A DNA stretch of 64,000 bases from Aureobasidium sp. EXF-3400 (taxonomy: Eukaryota > Ascomycota > Dothideomycetes > Dothideales > Saccotheciaceae), in the NCBI GenBank assembly GCA_024195585.1, contig SWBL01000137.1, forward strand, positions 54,936 to 118,935, written 5' to 3'. A program made the translations under genes and the position numbers. Positions 52,761 through 64,000 of this stretch are shown in pieces. The notes under the pieces were generated by a model that saw nothing but the letters and a program-made list of their open reading frames with translations, was not told the origin of the DNA and ran no database searches. Position 1 is the stretch's first letter. Each line of letters opens with the position of its first letter.

Positions 52761-55700
52761 ATGGTTTTCTGCACATATTGTGGTCACTCGTTCACCAGGG
52801 ACGAGCATCTTGAAAGACATATTCTCACCCGTATGTTCAACCGTTATCTCTATCGTGGAAGAACCTTACTCACCATCTCAGACACCAACGTTAAGCCCTT
52901 CAAGTGTTTCACCTGCCACATGTCGTTCGCTAGACGGTAAGCCGCCTTCTGCTTGGCAAGACATTCCAGAAGTAAAACTAATTCCATCTCCAGCGATCTT
53001 CTCCAAAGACATTACACCGTTCATGGCCGGGATCAAAATCAAGAGATCATCCCTGCTGCCAACGGCATGATCCCCAAGTCGGCTGGAAGAACCCCGATTG
53101 CATGCAGCAACTGCGCCAAAACAAAGACCAAGTGTGACAAGAAGTTCCCATGCAGTCGCTGTGCAGGCCGTAACCTCCGATGCACACTTCGTCCTACTCG
53201 TCGCTCATCCAAGAATGCCAACCGCATGGGCTTGATCACAGCCGAGACCATCGCCAGTGGTGTTGCCAATGGCATCCTTCCTCCAGACCAGACCGTGGCC
53301 GCCGAAGCAGCTCCCATGCCCGTTGCTTCTCCCAAGTCAGCCGAAAAACACATGCACCACAAGCCTTCAAGTCCTGGATCTGGTGTGCCTACAACCATCC
53401 CGGAAGAGAAGCACATGAACGACGTCTCTGCTCAATACTTCGAGCAATCAATGTCTAATGGTCACAGCCCTCCCACTCAACAGATCTCACCTCTGGCAAC
53501 ACCTAACTCCGGCTTCATCCAAGGCACGATGCCCACCTACGAAGACTTCATGAACGGCACCAAAGAAGACGATGCCAACCCTCGCTTCATGCTTGACTGG
53601 GGTCAGATGCCAATGCCCATGGGCTTCGACCACATGGCTCGTGCCGACTTGATGCTTGACCCTACTATGGGTTTCGATCCGAATCAGTTGTCATTGATGC
53701 CGCCCACTGAGAACACTCTGACCATCATCCCCGAGATGGCCAATGCTGGTGCCCCTCTAATTACACCTATCGAGACACCTAAAGTGGAACGATCGTTCGC
53801 TGAGATGGATCTTGGCAACTCCAACAACATGTTCTACGCTCATGCTAGACACATGTCGACTGCTTCGTTGGCGTCTAACGACGGTCAAGACATCCGAGCA
53901 GTTATCGCTGCCCAGGATGGATGGAACGTCTTCAGATGCACACCCACCGTTCCCTCGAGTTCATGTCCGACCACCGCCAAGATGAACCTTGAATGTCTAG
54001 AGCAGACCCTCAAAAACCACGAGGGCTGGAGCACTTGGGCTCCCACCTGGGATGAAGCCGACTTTGCTGGCGGTGAGAACTTGGCTGTCATGCAGCTTCA
54101 TGAGAGCACGCGTGATAAGCTTCTCGCCATCACTCAAACATTCCTTCACAAAGCCCTCGAAACTCATAGGGAAGGTCAACAAGGTGGTCAGTCCCCGTCG
54201 TCCAATGGTGGCTCGAACTTTGTTCTTCTGCCCCCAGCCAGAGTCCTCGAGTACTTTCTTCGATCATACGCCAACAGCTTCGAGCGATACTACTCATTGA
54301 CATCACGAGGCATCCTTGACGCAAACGAGCTGATGCATTGCTACAATGACAAAGCTTCTTGCCTCTTGGTACTCATGATGATCGCTCAAGGTTCGATGAA
54401 CATCAGCTCTGTCGAGGCCAGATGGCTTGCTGGCGGTCTCACCGAAGCTTGCCGCATCTCGCTCTTTGACCTGATCGAGCGCAACATCACCATGGCCAGT
54501 GATCCGATTGCCTTGCACTCTGCTCTCCTCTTCACTTCTCAAGCTGCTTGGAGTGGAGACAAGTGGCAGATGGATATCGCTATGGGTCAGCGAAGCATGT
54601 ACTTCCACATGTTGCGACACTCTGGTGTGTTGGAGGGTAGAGCGTTCAACTCCCCTCAGATCGATCATCAAGGCAATGCCGACTCTCTATGGACTGAATG
54701 GATTCAGCATGAGAGCCGCAGTAGACTCGTCTACTCTTGGGTTATGATCGACCAAGACCTTGCTCTCTTCCACGACACAGCACCACTCTTCTCTGTGACC
54801 GAGTTCGGTGCTCCCATGCCTGACTCCGATCGCTTGTGGCAGGCTAAGAGCGCACCTGAATGGTCTCAGATCTTCGAACAGGTACACGAGTTCTCGGGTG
54901 GTTACTCTTCTCTCGGCTCCGGTGCCCGACCCATGTCACTACACGACCTGTTCCGTCACTTTTTGGATGACGAGATGGCTTCGCTTGGCATCGGGATGAC
55001 CCCTCTCCAGATGAGGTTACTCCTACACCCTCTCCAGTCAATGGTGTGCCACTACGGGCAGCTTATGAGCTGTTTCTCCGATTCACTTTCGTCACGCAAC
55101 AAGACACGCACCGTCACTGCATCATCAACCAGATGCCGTCTTGAGGAAGTACAGTCACTGCTTCAACGTTGGTACGATATGGCCGACCGCTACCTTAAAA
55201 TCAACCCTGTCTGCGCCGTCATGCAAGCCAACCTTGTCATGTTCCATCTCATCAGTCTGAATGCTGTCACCAATTTCCCTGAGATCGAGCGTTTGGCTCG
55301 TCGTGAGGGTTTCGATGGTACATACCAGCAGCTGGTCTGGACTCACAAGAGATGCATCGCCGATGTTGAGGAAGCTGTCTTCCACTGTGGCCAAGTATTG
55401 CGTATCATTCGTTCTATGCCCCGCGGCGTGCGTCCCCCTTGGTGGGCTGGTGCAGTTTACCGCGCCGCTCTCGTGCTTTGGACCGATAGTCTGATCAACA
55501 AGGAGTCCCCTGCGGCTACCGCTACTGGTGGCTTCCCCTCGCCGGGACCTACCTTTGCTATCGACTCATTGCCGGTCGATCACCCTGCCATCGTTCGCTT
55601 CTTGAGCAAGCGTGTAGGTCAGCCTGCCCTTAGCAAGAGGGACGGTACTCACATTCCAATGGACCATGGCATTACTGTCCTTGCTCACTGCGTTGAGATC

Positions 55701-55772
55701 ATCGATGAAGGCACTTCCAACAGATTTGTCGATGGTGTCCGCAACAAGCTTGACCGCTTGATGAGAAGCTAG
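52761..55772 (+). CDS. CMR1: Melanin regulator CMR1-type transcription factor (two C2H2 fingers plus Zn2Cys6)
   Basis: Three exons, 52761-52830, 52882-52936 and 52994-55772, with 51 and 57 bp introns, encode 967 residues. The two short exons are essential. They build C2H2 finger 1 (C4, C7, H20, H24) and finger 2 (C32, C35, H48, H52), the second spanning an exon junction. A Zn(II)2Cys6 cluster follows at C79, C82, C89, C95, C98 and C105. C2H2 fingers combined with a Zn2Cys6 cluster are the diagnostic layout of Cmr1/Pig1 melanin regulators. The middle (residues 110-300) is Pro/Met-rich and probably activating; the C-terminal 600 residues show a fungal transcription-factor homology region. Expected role: nuclear activator of PKS and reductase genes. 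Starting at the large exon alone would lose both C2H2 fingers. Confidence 0.95.
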
Positions 55773-56336
55773 TTGCTCTCACTTCATGCTTTATGACTTT
55801 CTTTTTTCTTTTCCTTCTCACTCTCTTGTCCAAAATAGATGGGCATCATGTTATCGGTGTTGTTGGGCTTCGTGTTTGTTCTTTGCTTTGACGATAATGT
55901 CTTCGATACCAATGGGGTGGGCGAATCTGGACCGCGACGGAAGCGGTCAATGGCGTTTTGTCGTCCTTTAATGTTCTATTCCTCTTCTTTCAAGTAGAGC
56001 TTGATGCCAAATATCCAGTTGATCTTCTCTGAACTCTTTCTCCACCCCTCCAGTGTCTTTATTCCTATTCTTGTGATCGATCTTTCTCCATTCATCTTCT
56101 CAACTCCCTCCATCCGACGGTGCTTCTTCCCCTTTCCTTCCAGCCAAGATCTTTTGCTAAAGCCTTCTTTCGAGATGATTGAGACCAGTGTAATCAAGGT
56201 TGTTCATGGGATACTGCTCGATTGCTATGACAGAGATGACTTTCGAGCGTTCGAGTCCGTCTATAAGTCCGAGTATAGCAAGAGAACAAGCACTTCCAAG
56301 ACTGTGAGAAACGACGACTTTATAACAACTCCTGAA

Positions 56337-56360
56337 ACCGGACAACCAACATTGTCCGGT
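56337..56360. promoter_or_regulatory. Inverted repeat with CCG/CGG ends
   Basis: Perfect 9-base arms, ACCGGACAA and TTGTCCGGT, separated by six bases. A related AATGTCCGG occurs near 56430. Inverted CGG half-sites are the usual target form of Zn2Cys6 regulators. Whether any protein binds here is unknown. Confidence 0.35.
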
Positions 56361-58788
56361 GCATGGATCAACATATTTTTGTTTTTGCCCCTGACACAAC
56401 TGTGATGAAAATAGCAGATCAGACCAACAATGTCCGGAGGTGCACTTCGGAGGTGAGGAGGTCTCGTGTCTAGTGTGGTGATCCGGAATTCAGGAGATGA
56501 CAACCTACCACCTCATCTCAGACCACAGTGCCTACTACGATCGCCATACTACTCTCAACGTAGTCTGGGACTCAAGCTGTAGTGAAGATGATATTGCTAT
56601 CTGTATTGTCATGCTGTCTATGCTATCTGTCGTCCTGGAGAGCGTCGCGGCAGTGCAATGGCGATTCATGTTGCTATTTCGCCTCTCCCGACGGACAACA
56701 TATTTCCCATACTTTCCCTCGTGCAGCTCACGAGTGACGAAACAGCGTTTCTGATCTCCTAGCTCTCCGGCCGTACGGTAACTGCTGACCGTGTTTCAGT
56801 GGCCTCCATTCATGCGTCCTCAGAGGAAGGGACCACTACCCCATGGAGTCCCGCAAAAAGATTGCCATTGTGGTGACGGCTATTGGTTCTGAGCAGGTTT
56901 CTCCACGCCTGGACATGGCAGAGACACACTCGTCTTCGTAAAGGGCTCCGGTAATGGCTCAGTAGTCGTAATGTTGGGTGAGAAAGGTTCCAGGAAGCGC
57001 TGCAGCGGACTGGGCGGGCAGCCGATAACGATCCGGAGCTACAGTCGCACTGCATGATGCACGGCGTGCACAAATTTATCCAGAGATATCCGTATATGTG
57101 ACGACTTCGAAAGGAGCATGACACTGCTCACTGCAGACCAGAACGAAAGACCAGGGGGTGGAAGGCCACGCAATTGTACGTCTGAACAAGGTCGATTTCC
57201 AAGGCGGCTTTCCAAGTCTACCAGAGCACGGGACATGCTGTCATACCAAAGATAACAAACACTCACCCTCTCGCCAAGCACAATCTGACAACGATCCTCG
57301 AAGTCTCCAAGGCTCAGCAGAGCCACCACGAGCATGGTATCACGTTAGGCAAACACGTTCTCTTGCACTCCAATTTGTCATGAGTACTGGATGTCGTCTC
57401 GCTTGGCCACCATCACCACGTTGCTGACATACGGTACATGTCGTGTTCTTAGCATACCATTGCCATGGAAGCAGCTCAACAATCCTGCTGTAGCATTGCC
57501 CGCTTCCGTGATGCTTTGGCGAGATCTTTTACAGGGGTCATTTGGTACCTGTACCTTCCACGACTCGAGAAGGAAGCGACAGTTCGGAGCTTATGGGATT
57601 CGCCTCGACAGAGCTGAAGCTCAGGAATGCAGATACGAGCCTTGGTAGGCATCCTGATTCCTGAATACCGCGGGATTCCAATAGCGCCTCCAAAGGGTCC
57701 GGTAGAGAGGAGGCTCGCGAGGGGCGCAGCCGAGACCATCAGGACAACAAGCATTCAATAATTGATGCAAGCAACACTCTGCCAGCGCTTATCCCACAAG
57801 CCACCGTGCTGGATGTATCAACCAAATCCCCCCAACGCCGAGCCGCGCGCGAGGTGCAAACAAACTTCATACTTGGCGAACTCTGGAGGATCGGGCCTAG
57901 TCAGTCTACCCCACAGATTCAATCAAAACGAGCGAGCTACGAGAGCCGCCAACCGGGAGGCGCGATTCGTCGCGCCTCGACTTGTCCGTAGCCGGAAACA
58001 TACCTCGAGGACGCGGGCACTGCCGGACGCCGTCTGGGAGCCAATCTGAAGCATTCAGCCGCACGATAATTCTCCGAGGGCTTCGAAAGCTAAACTTGGA
58101 TCTTCCTGTGACAGACCTATGCATCAACTATTCCTGGAATGCAAAGGGCAACAAGAGGGCCAGACTTGTCTCGAGGAGACGGCAAGCAGACGACTGACAA
58201 CAAGTTTAGAATTCTGGACGCAGATTTAGACATTCGCTGTATCTTGGGGTTTCACAAGCTGTTGCAGTGGTGAGGTAAACGACTATCTTCGGGAGCATGG
58301 ATGGTCTGTTGAGATTCCGGCAATGATCGTCATCACTGCTGCACCCAAGACCTCAAGTCCGAACACTGGCTGTCGTTTGCGTCTGTGCTGAACGTCCATT
58401 CTGCAGCGGGCCCAGCACGAAGTGCCTGCCATCTTGTGTCCACGGTCGACTTTCTGCGTGTGGCCCTCCCGAGCATTGCTTGTCGATAATGCCTCTCCGA
58501 AACTCACACGGACGATTGAGAGCATGTTCGCTGCTCGCGCTTTCGGTGACTTGGCCCGGCGCGAAGATCCCCTTGCACACTTTCGCCTTGTCGCCCTTTG
58601 AAGCCTAGCTAGCTATCGATGAGGTTGGTACACTGCCATTTTCCTACGCTCGCTGCCCAGTGCTTCGTCTGATCCACTGCCTCTACCAAACCCGAGTGGA
58701 GCCGTCATGTTCTATCATTGGGATATTCTCCGAACAAGGGCTCAACATCTCGGAACTTTTGTGAGAACGAAAGAGCGAGCATCAATGG

Positions 58789-58795
58789 TATATAG
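58789..58795 (+). promoter_or_regulatory. TATA box and pyrimidine-rich leader of the reductase gene
   Basis: TATATAG lies 144 bp upstream of the ATG at 58933. It is followed by a C/T-rich, nearly G-free leader (58815-58930) that ends CACA just before ATG. This is the usual look of a strong fungal promoter. Confidence 0.55.
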
Positions 58796-58932
58796 AGGAC
58801 TACAATCACCAGGCTAAGTCATTCTTTTCTCATCATCAATCACCTCCTCATCCAATCCACTACCCTACAAAGCCACTCGCTTCTATCACCACTTTCCCAC
58901 CTTTACCAACCCAACCAACCAACACAATCACA

Positions 58933-59781
58933 ATGTCTGCTATTGAGACTTCTCGCCTCGACGGAAAGGTCGCCCTTGTCACTGGCTCCGGTAAGTTTCC
59001 TTCTGCATCTTCGAAATATCAGCTCCTCTAACAAACATCAACAGGCCGTGGTATTGGCAAGTCTATGGCCATTGAGCTCGGAAAGCGTGGTGCCAAGGTT
59101 GTTGTCAACTACGCCAACTCTGCCGACGCTGCCAACCAGGTCGTCGAGGAGATCAAGAAGAACGGTACCGACGCCATTGCCATCAAGGCCAACGTTGGTG
59201 AGGTCTCCGAGACCATCAAGCTCTTCGATCAGGCCGTTGAGCACTTCGGTCAGCTCGACATTGTCTGCTCCAACTCCGGTGTCGTTTCCTTCGGTCACTT
59301 CAAGGACGTCTCCGAGGAGGAGTTCGACCGCGTCTTCAAGATCAACACCCGTGGACAGTTCTTCGTTGCCCGTGAGGCCTACAAGCACCTTTCCGTCGGT
59401 GGCCGCATCATCCTGATGGGCTCCATCACCGGTCAGGCCAAGGGTGTCCCCAAGCACGCCGTCTACTCCGGTTCCAAGGGTGCCATCGAGACCTTCGTCC
59501 GCTGCATGGCCATCGACTCTGGTGACAAGCGCATCACTGTCAACGCTGTTGCCCCCGGTGGTATCAAGACCGACATGTACCACGCCGTCTGCCGCGAGTA
59601 CATCCCCGGTGGTGAGAAGCTCTCCGACGACCAGGTTGACGAGTACGCCAAGACCTGGTCTCCCATGCAGCGTGTTGGTCAGCCCATCGACATTGCCCGT
59701 GTTGTCTGCTTCCTCGCCTCCCAGGACGGTGAGTGGGTCAACGGCAAGGTCATTGGCATTGACGGTGCCGCCTGCATGTAA
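58933..59781 (+). CDS. BRN1: 1,3,8-Trihydroxynaphthalene reductase (Brn1/Thr1)
   Basis: Two exons, 58933-58990 and 59045-59781, with a 54 bp intron inside the nucleotide-binding loop, encode 264 residues. The classical short-chain dehydrogenase features are intact: TGSGRGIG (17-24) for NADPH, the NSG motif at 96-98, and catalytic S146, Y160 and K164 (YSGSK). The C-terminus GIDGAACM ends in methionine, as in trihydroxynaphthalene reductases; tetrahydroxynaphthalene-specific enzymes usually end in isoleucine. Role: NADPH-dependent reduction of 1,3,8-trihydroxynaphthalene to vermelone, probably also the tetra- to scytalone step. It is the target family of tricyclazole-type inhibitors. The location 3.2 kb beyond CMR1 on the same strand fits the Dothideomycete melanin locus. 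Codon use is strongly C-ending, pointing to high expression. Confidence 0.96.
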
Positions 59782-60343
59782 AGAGTTTCTCTCCCATCTC
59801 TTTTACACCAACACCCAAAACGACAAACCCCCTTTCATGAGCACAGTGCCTGGAGCACATGGATGGAACCAACCCAGCTTTTTCCTTTGTCTTCGATCAT
59901 GAGCGGATGGCGTTCTCACTCTTACTGTAATGTGATGAAGAGGATTTACAGGTTGAACCTGGACCTTTTGATAAACAAAGCTATTTTATATTTTTAGACA
60001 GCACCAAAAAAAAATTGGACTTTCAGCATTTGAAAAATTATACCTTCTTCCTGAGCATGACTTTCTCTTGTTTATTCCAGAGGAAGCCGCGAAGTGATAT
60101 CGTGAGACTTCTCTCTTCGCTACTGCCTCGATCTTTCTTGACACACAACAGTACGCTGAGCAACATGGAAGTAACGCAACGACTGTCTTCGTATCTGCAT
60201 AGTTCCTGCTTACAGATGTTCATATGCAATCCGTGCTCTCTGCACCTCCTCCAATCATAAGATAATGGCTTCCTTCCTCATCATTTGAAGTCGTCGTTAC
60301 CCAGGACCATACCTCACTGTTCTTCTCTTCCCTTGATTACATC
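59782..60343. other. Intergenic 3' region
   Basis: Follows the reductase stop. T-rich around 59980-60010 with an A8 run near 60008. No gene is supported. Confidence 0.55.
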
Positions 60344-61979
60344 TCACATCCCCTCCAACAAAGCCATCAAATCCCTTCTCTTCGCCTCCTTGACCCTCCG
60401 TCTCTTCTTCCCATTCTCCTGTTTTGCTTCTTCTTCATCTGCTGTCTGTTTCCTCTTTGCTTCCTCTTGCGTTTCGTCCCTCTCACTCTGCTCAGCATCT
60501 TTGACCCAACACTCGATCTCTTGAGTAGTGAACAGGATGTTCGTTGAGAGAGTAGGAGCTTGACGACCTAGTTGGATGAGAGACAGTGGTGTTGTAGAGG
60601 AAGTCGAGCACAGGGAAATGGTAATATAGCTATCCACCACATCCAGGTAATTCCTTCCTCGTGGCGAGGTCTCGAGGATGGTGTCTGCATGAGCGAAAAA
60701 GGCTTTTCTGGTTTTTTCAGTGTTTGATCATTATCAAGTTATCGCTGCAACAACGCAGGAACGAGGAAAGTGCAAAGAAGGAGCAGAAGAAGGAGCAGAA
60801 GAACATACCTCGTCATCTTCCATCGCTTCTCCCTTGCTATCTTCTTCGCTTCTCTGATGCTTACACCACACCGACTAGTAACCACCATCTCCAGCCTCGG
60901 AAAATGATTCAATTCTCCCAAAGTCAGTTCTGTGATACCCAATTGGAATCTCAAGAACAGATATTTCAAGCATGGAAACACCGTCTTGTCATACTTCGCC
61001 CCCCTGTTCCAGAGTCGTATGGTCTCATCATCCATCATTGATGTCTGTGCAGTAGATGAGGAATCTCCATTGATGTGTAGGGAGACGAGATTAGGGAGAG
61101 TGGAGAGACAGCCCAGAGAGGCATTGATGTCAGCGATGGATGAAATGAGGGTTAGTGAGGTGAGGTAGTGCAAAGGAGAGGCTGAGATGGAGGGTGTGAG
61201 TAATGACAGAGGAACGTGATGGTGAGTTGTCGCTTTGTGGCTAAGTGCTGATAGAGATCCCGGACATGCTTTTGTGAATATCTGCCAGAGGTGAAGGGTA
61301 CGGAGGTCACTGTCAGCGACGTGTTAGTCCTGTTTGTATATCAAATTAAATATGTGTTGCTGTTTTGAGAGTGAAGATGGGTGAGGAAGTGCGCGTTCTA
61401 TGTTGTCAATCCCAGGCAAAGGAAATGGAATCAGATATCGAGCCTTTTCTCTTCAACGACCAACTCCAGCAGCACAAAATCGCAGACAAAGTATCTCTGG
61501 ACCTAATGGAACGTCTGTGAAGTCGCACAATAATGCCCGGTCTCATACTGATGCCACAATCACACTGTCGACTCAAAAATCGCTTGTCGACCGTACAACC
61601 CTGCCTATTCCCAGCCTTTCCAACCCCCTTCCAAAACCGAAAACCAAAGATCAAATAATCAACAAAAGTAAGAAGAAAGAACTTACCTCTTCTTAATCAT
61701 CTCCCAAACCCTCTTGAGCATTATCTCAGGCACATCCTCCAAACTATCCTGCTCCAACAAATGCAGATGTTTTAACAAACACCTCATAGCCATGGCCTCT
61801 AACGTATCAACACCATTGCTTTTCGAATGCAACGATGGAGGTATACCAATGGGTCTGTGGAGAACATCGTAGAGTTGTGATGATAGTGGTGTCGAGTTTG
61901 TTGTGATGATTGTTTCAGACCAGGAGAGACCGGAAGTTGGTGAGTGGTTGAGTGGGCGTTTGAGGCGTATGGGTGGCAT
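60344..61979 (-). CDS. Multi-exon LRR-like hypothetical protein, structure unresolved
   Basis: Three coding blocks on the minus strand look genuine. Block A, 61979-61687, starts MPPIRLKRPLNHSPTSG and has helical sequence (LEDVPEIMLKRVWEMIKK) ending at a GTAAGT donor. Block B, 61309-60809, joins A in phase through a CTGACAG acceptor and has leucine-rich repeat character (LHYLTSLTLISSI, LPNLVSLHING, FPCLKYLFLRF, ITELTLGELNHFPRLEMV), ending at a GTATGT donor. Block C ends at 60344 with a Lys/Glu-rich tail. The best-looking acceptor for C (exon from 60684) puts it out of frame by one base; a weaker TAG at 60630 keeps the frame. The A-B intron would be 377 bp, unusually long here, so an exon may be missing. 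It could be an F-box/LRR-type protein; function is unknown. Confidence 0.45.
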
Positions 61980-62516
61980 TGTCGTGTTAGAAATTTGTAT
62001 GATGTACAACACTGGAACTAGAAGGCAGAAGGTCCGAGAAACGATCTTAGAGTCTCGAGAACTATTGGTCGTGATGTACAGGCGTTTGGGCAGGCCATAG
62101 GTTTGCGGAGTTCGTGCTGCGTATGTCGTCGTAAGCGATATCACAGGTCTCTATCTGGTCGAGCATGCAGGAGATAAACGGTCTTATTCAAGAGAATTGA
62201 CGCGAGTGTCGGATGACTGTGACATGTACAACAGACTCCAAGTAAAATCTCGACAATTCACGCATACAAATCACACGTGCGGCTTCAGCTGATGCCGACA
62301 TACTACACAATCACAACAGAGGGCAAGACACATCTGGGTTGCATCGAAGTTCATACTACTTCTAAAGTACAGCATTCTGTTAACAAAATTGGTCGTCGCA
62401 ACAAACCAACAACCAAAGATACCCATGTAAAAAATCCGTAATGCCTGTAGAACGCCAGAGTGCCTTGCTTATGCACCACTCAGCTTTTTCGATTCGCTAC
62501 TATCAGAGCGAAGCGT
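61980..62516. other. Intergenic stretch, no supported gene
   Basis: Holds the upstream region of the LRR-like gene and the 3' flank of the PDI gene. No repeat or RNA gene was recognised. Confidence 0.5.
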
Positions 62517-64000
62517 TTAAAGCTCATCGTGCTCACCCATGTCACCCTCGCCGTCCATGAGACCGTCTGCAACAACAGCGGCAGCCTGGCTAGCCTGCTC
62601 AACAACTGCGTCCTTGACGGCACCGGCGACCTTAGCGGCGACACCCTCAGTGGCAGCCTCAGCCTGCTTGGGCATACCCGCAGTCTCGACATCGTCGGCC
62701 TTGGCGTCAGCGGCAATCTTGTGGCTACCGTTCTCGGTGATGAAGGCGGCGAGGTCCTCAACAGTGCGCGCACCGCTGTACTCGATGGGCTCACCCTTTC
62801 CGTGGGCGGGGAAGAGCTTGATGGTAGGGAAACCTTGGATCTCGTCGGGAACGTCGTTGGTGGTGGCATCGACCTTGGCGATGGTGACCTTGTTAGAGTG
62901 GGCCTTGAACAGCTCACCGAGCTCCTCGTACTTTGGAGCAAGGGACTTGCAGTGACCGCACCAGGGGGCGTAGAACTCAACCAGGACATCCTTGTCGGCG
63001 TTCATGACAATCTCATCGTAGTTCTTGGCAACAATGATGGTGACAGGGCCGTCGTTCTTCTTGGGGATGGGGTCAGACTTGATGCTGGGGTCGATCTTGC
63101 CGGCAACGAATGAGTCAAGGAACTTGGCAATCTTCTTCTCGGAGAGATCAGTGCCCTCGAAGGGGAACTTCTGGTTCTTCTGGGTGTCCTGGATGGCGAA
63201 TGCGGGCCACTTGCCAACCTCAAGGTTGAGGTTGCCAGCGTGCTGACCGAAGGCCTTGGCGTCAATGGTAGCGAAGTTGACCTTGCCCTTGTGCTTCTCG
63301 GCGACCGACTTGAGGGAGGCGGAAAGAGTCTCACGCTCCTCGGGAGTCTCGGCGAAGATGTAGGCGAGGGGAATACCGGCCTGTGATTAAGGTGTCAGTT
63401 TTGCGCTTCAGTCGAGGTTCTCGCAACCAAACTTACAGCCATGTAGGTGGAGTAGGTCTCGGGACCGACTTCACCAATCAGGGGAACGGAGGCAGTGGTG
63501 GCGAAGGTGGTGATGGCCTCCTTGGTGAACTTCTCGTCAAAGGTGTTCTTACCCTCATCGAAGCTCTTGTAGAGAACGATCGAGGGCTGCTTGACACCCT
63601 CAGCCTTGGCCAGAGCGGCGTCACTGGTGGCACCGAAAAGGAAGTTGTCGCGGAGGCCGTTGGCGGCAGCGGTGAAAGTCTCGTTGGAAGCCTTGTCGTC
63701 GGCAGCGAAGTAACCGACCAGGACAACCTTGTCAGCGGTCTTGAAGTCCTCAATGGTGGCCTTGTCGACGATGGAAACGGCGGGTAGGGACTGCTTGGTC
63801 ATGTATGAGACGATGCTGTAGAATTGTTAGCTGGGCTCCGAGACTGGGTTGTTCACGGTATAACGTACGCAGGGGCCTTGCGCTGGCCGCTGTAGGGGGA
63901 AACATTGTCGAGGCCTCTGAAGACCTTGAGGGTAGGGTAGCCCTCGACACCGTGGTCACGGCAGAGGTCGGCCTCCTCGGTGCAGTCAATCTTGGCCAGG
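62517..64000 (-). CDS. Protein disulfide-isomerase, 5' end beyond the window
   Basis: Exons 64000-63869 (partial), 63815-63437 and 63380-62517, with 53 and 56 bp introns, all in phase. The visible protein starts inside the first thioredoxin-like domain, after its active site (AKIDCTEEADLCRDHGVEGY, PTLKVFRGLDNV). It continues through the b and b' domains (AGIPLAYIFAETPEE, FAIQDTQKNQKFPFEGTDLS) to the a' domain with the redox site YAPWCGHCKSLAPKYEELG and the cis-proline loop GFPTIKLFP. An Ala/Glu-rich acidic tail ends in HDEL, the ER retrieval signal. Role: oxidation and isomerisation of disulfides in the ER lumen. The signal peptide and first CGHC lie outside the window. Codon use is strongly biased, as expected for an abundant protein. 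Confidence 0.95.

Larger units (their letters stand above)
55773..58932. other. 3.2 kb gene-poor spacer between CMR1 and the reductase gene
   Basis: No gene is supported. Features seen: a C/T-rich CMR1 3' flank to about 56150, a CCGGACAA/TTGTCCGG inverted repeat at 56337-56360, and the reductase promoter at the right end. Confidence 0.55.

Overview
The window looks like a chromosome segment of a filamentous ascomycete. Genes are dense. The introns I can define by reading frame are mostly 50-100 bp with GTRNGT donors and branch sites such as TACTAAC, and the ER retention signal is HDEL. A DHN-melanin locus, with a polyketide synthase, a CMR1-type regulator and a Brn1-type reductase on one segment, points to Dothideomycetes. 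That class assignment is inference from gene order, not from a search.

Layout. 1-13 kb is housekeeping: an acetoacetate-decarboxylase-like protein, a RING/LON-domain ubiquitin ligase, an F-box protein, ER membrane complex subunit 10, an FGGY-family D-ribulokinase, the PLP homeostasis protein and an unrecognised 522-residue protein. 15.8-17.2 kb encodes a rhodopsin-domain integral membrane protein. 17.8-20.45 kb holds an unusual non-coding array of degenerate 20-25 bp repeats arranged as two opposed arms. 20.7-26.1 kb holds three proteins tied to mitochondrial gene expression: a KH-like/flavin-reductase/RRM fusion, ribosomal protein bL31m and an Mtf1-like transcription factor. 26-38 kb has an AMSH-type deubiquitinase, a beta-propeller protein (possibly Nup37), the anaphase-promoting complex subunit Apc1 and prefoldin subunit 3.

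40-60 kb is the melanin locus: a 2163-residue non-reducing PKS (SAT-KS-MAT-PT-ACP-ACP-TE) on the minus strand, a 6.2 kb stretch without a supportable gene, CMR1 on the plus strand, another 3.2 kb gene-poor stretch, and the trihydroxynaphthalene reductase gene. The PKS should supply 1,3,6,8-tetrahydroxynaphthalene, the reductase acts on the tri- (and possibly tetra-) hydroxynaphthalene steps, and CMR1 should activate both genes. Scytalone dehydratase is not in the window. 60.3-62 kb has a poorly resolved multi-exon LRR-like gene, and a protein disulfide-isomerase gene runs off the right edge.

The two most unusual items are the opposed repeat array (17.8-20.45 kb) and the KH/flavin-reductase/RRM fusion gene beside it. 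Exon boundaries were worked out by reading frame and splice consensus only; no transcript or database evidence was available.
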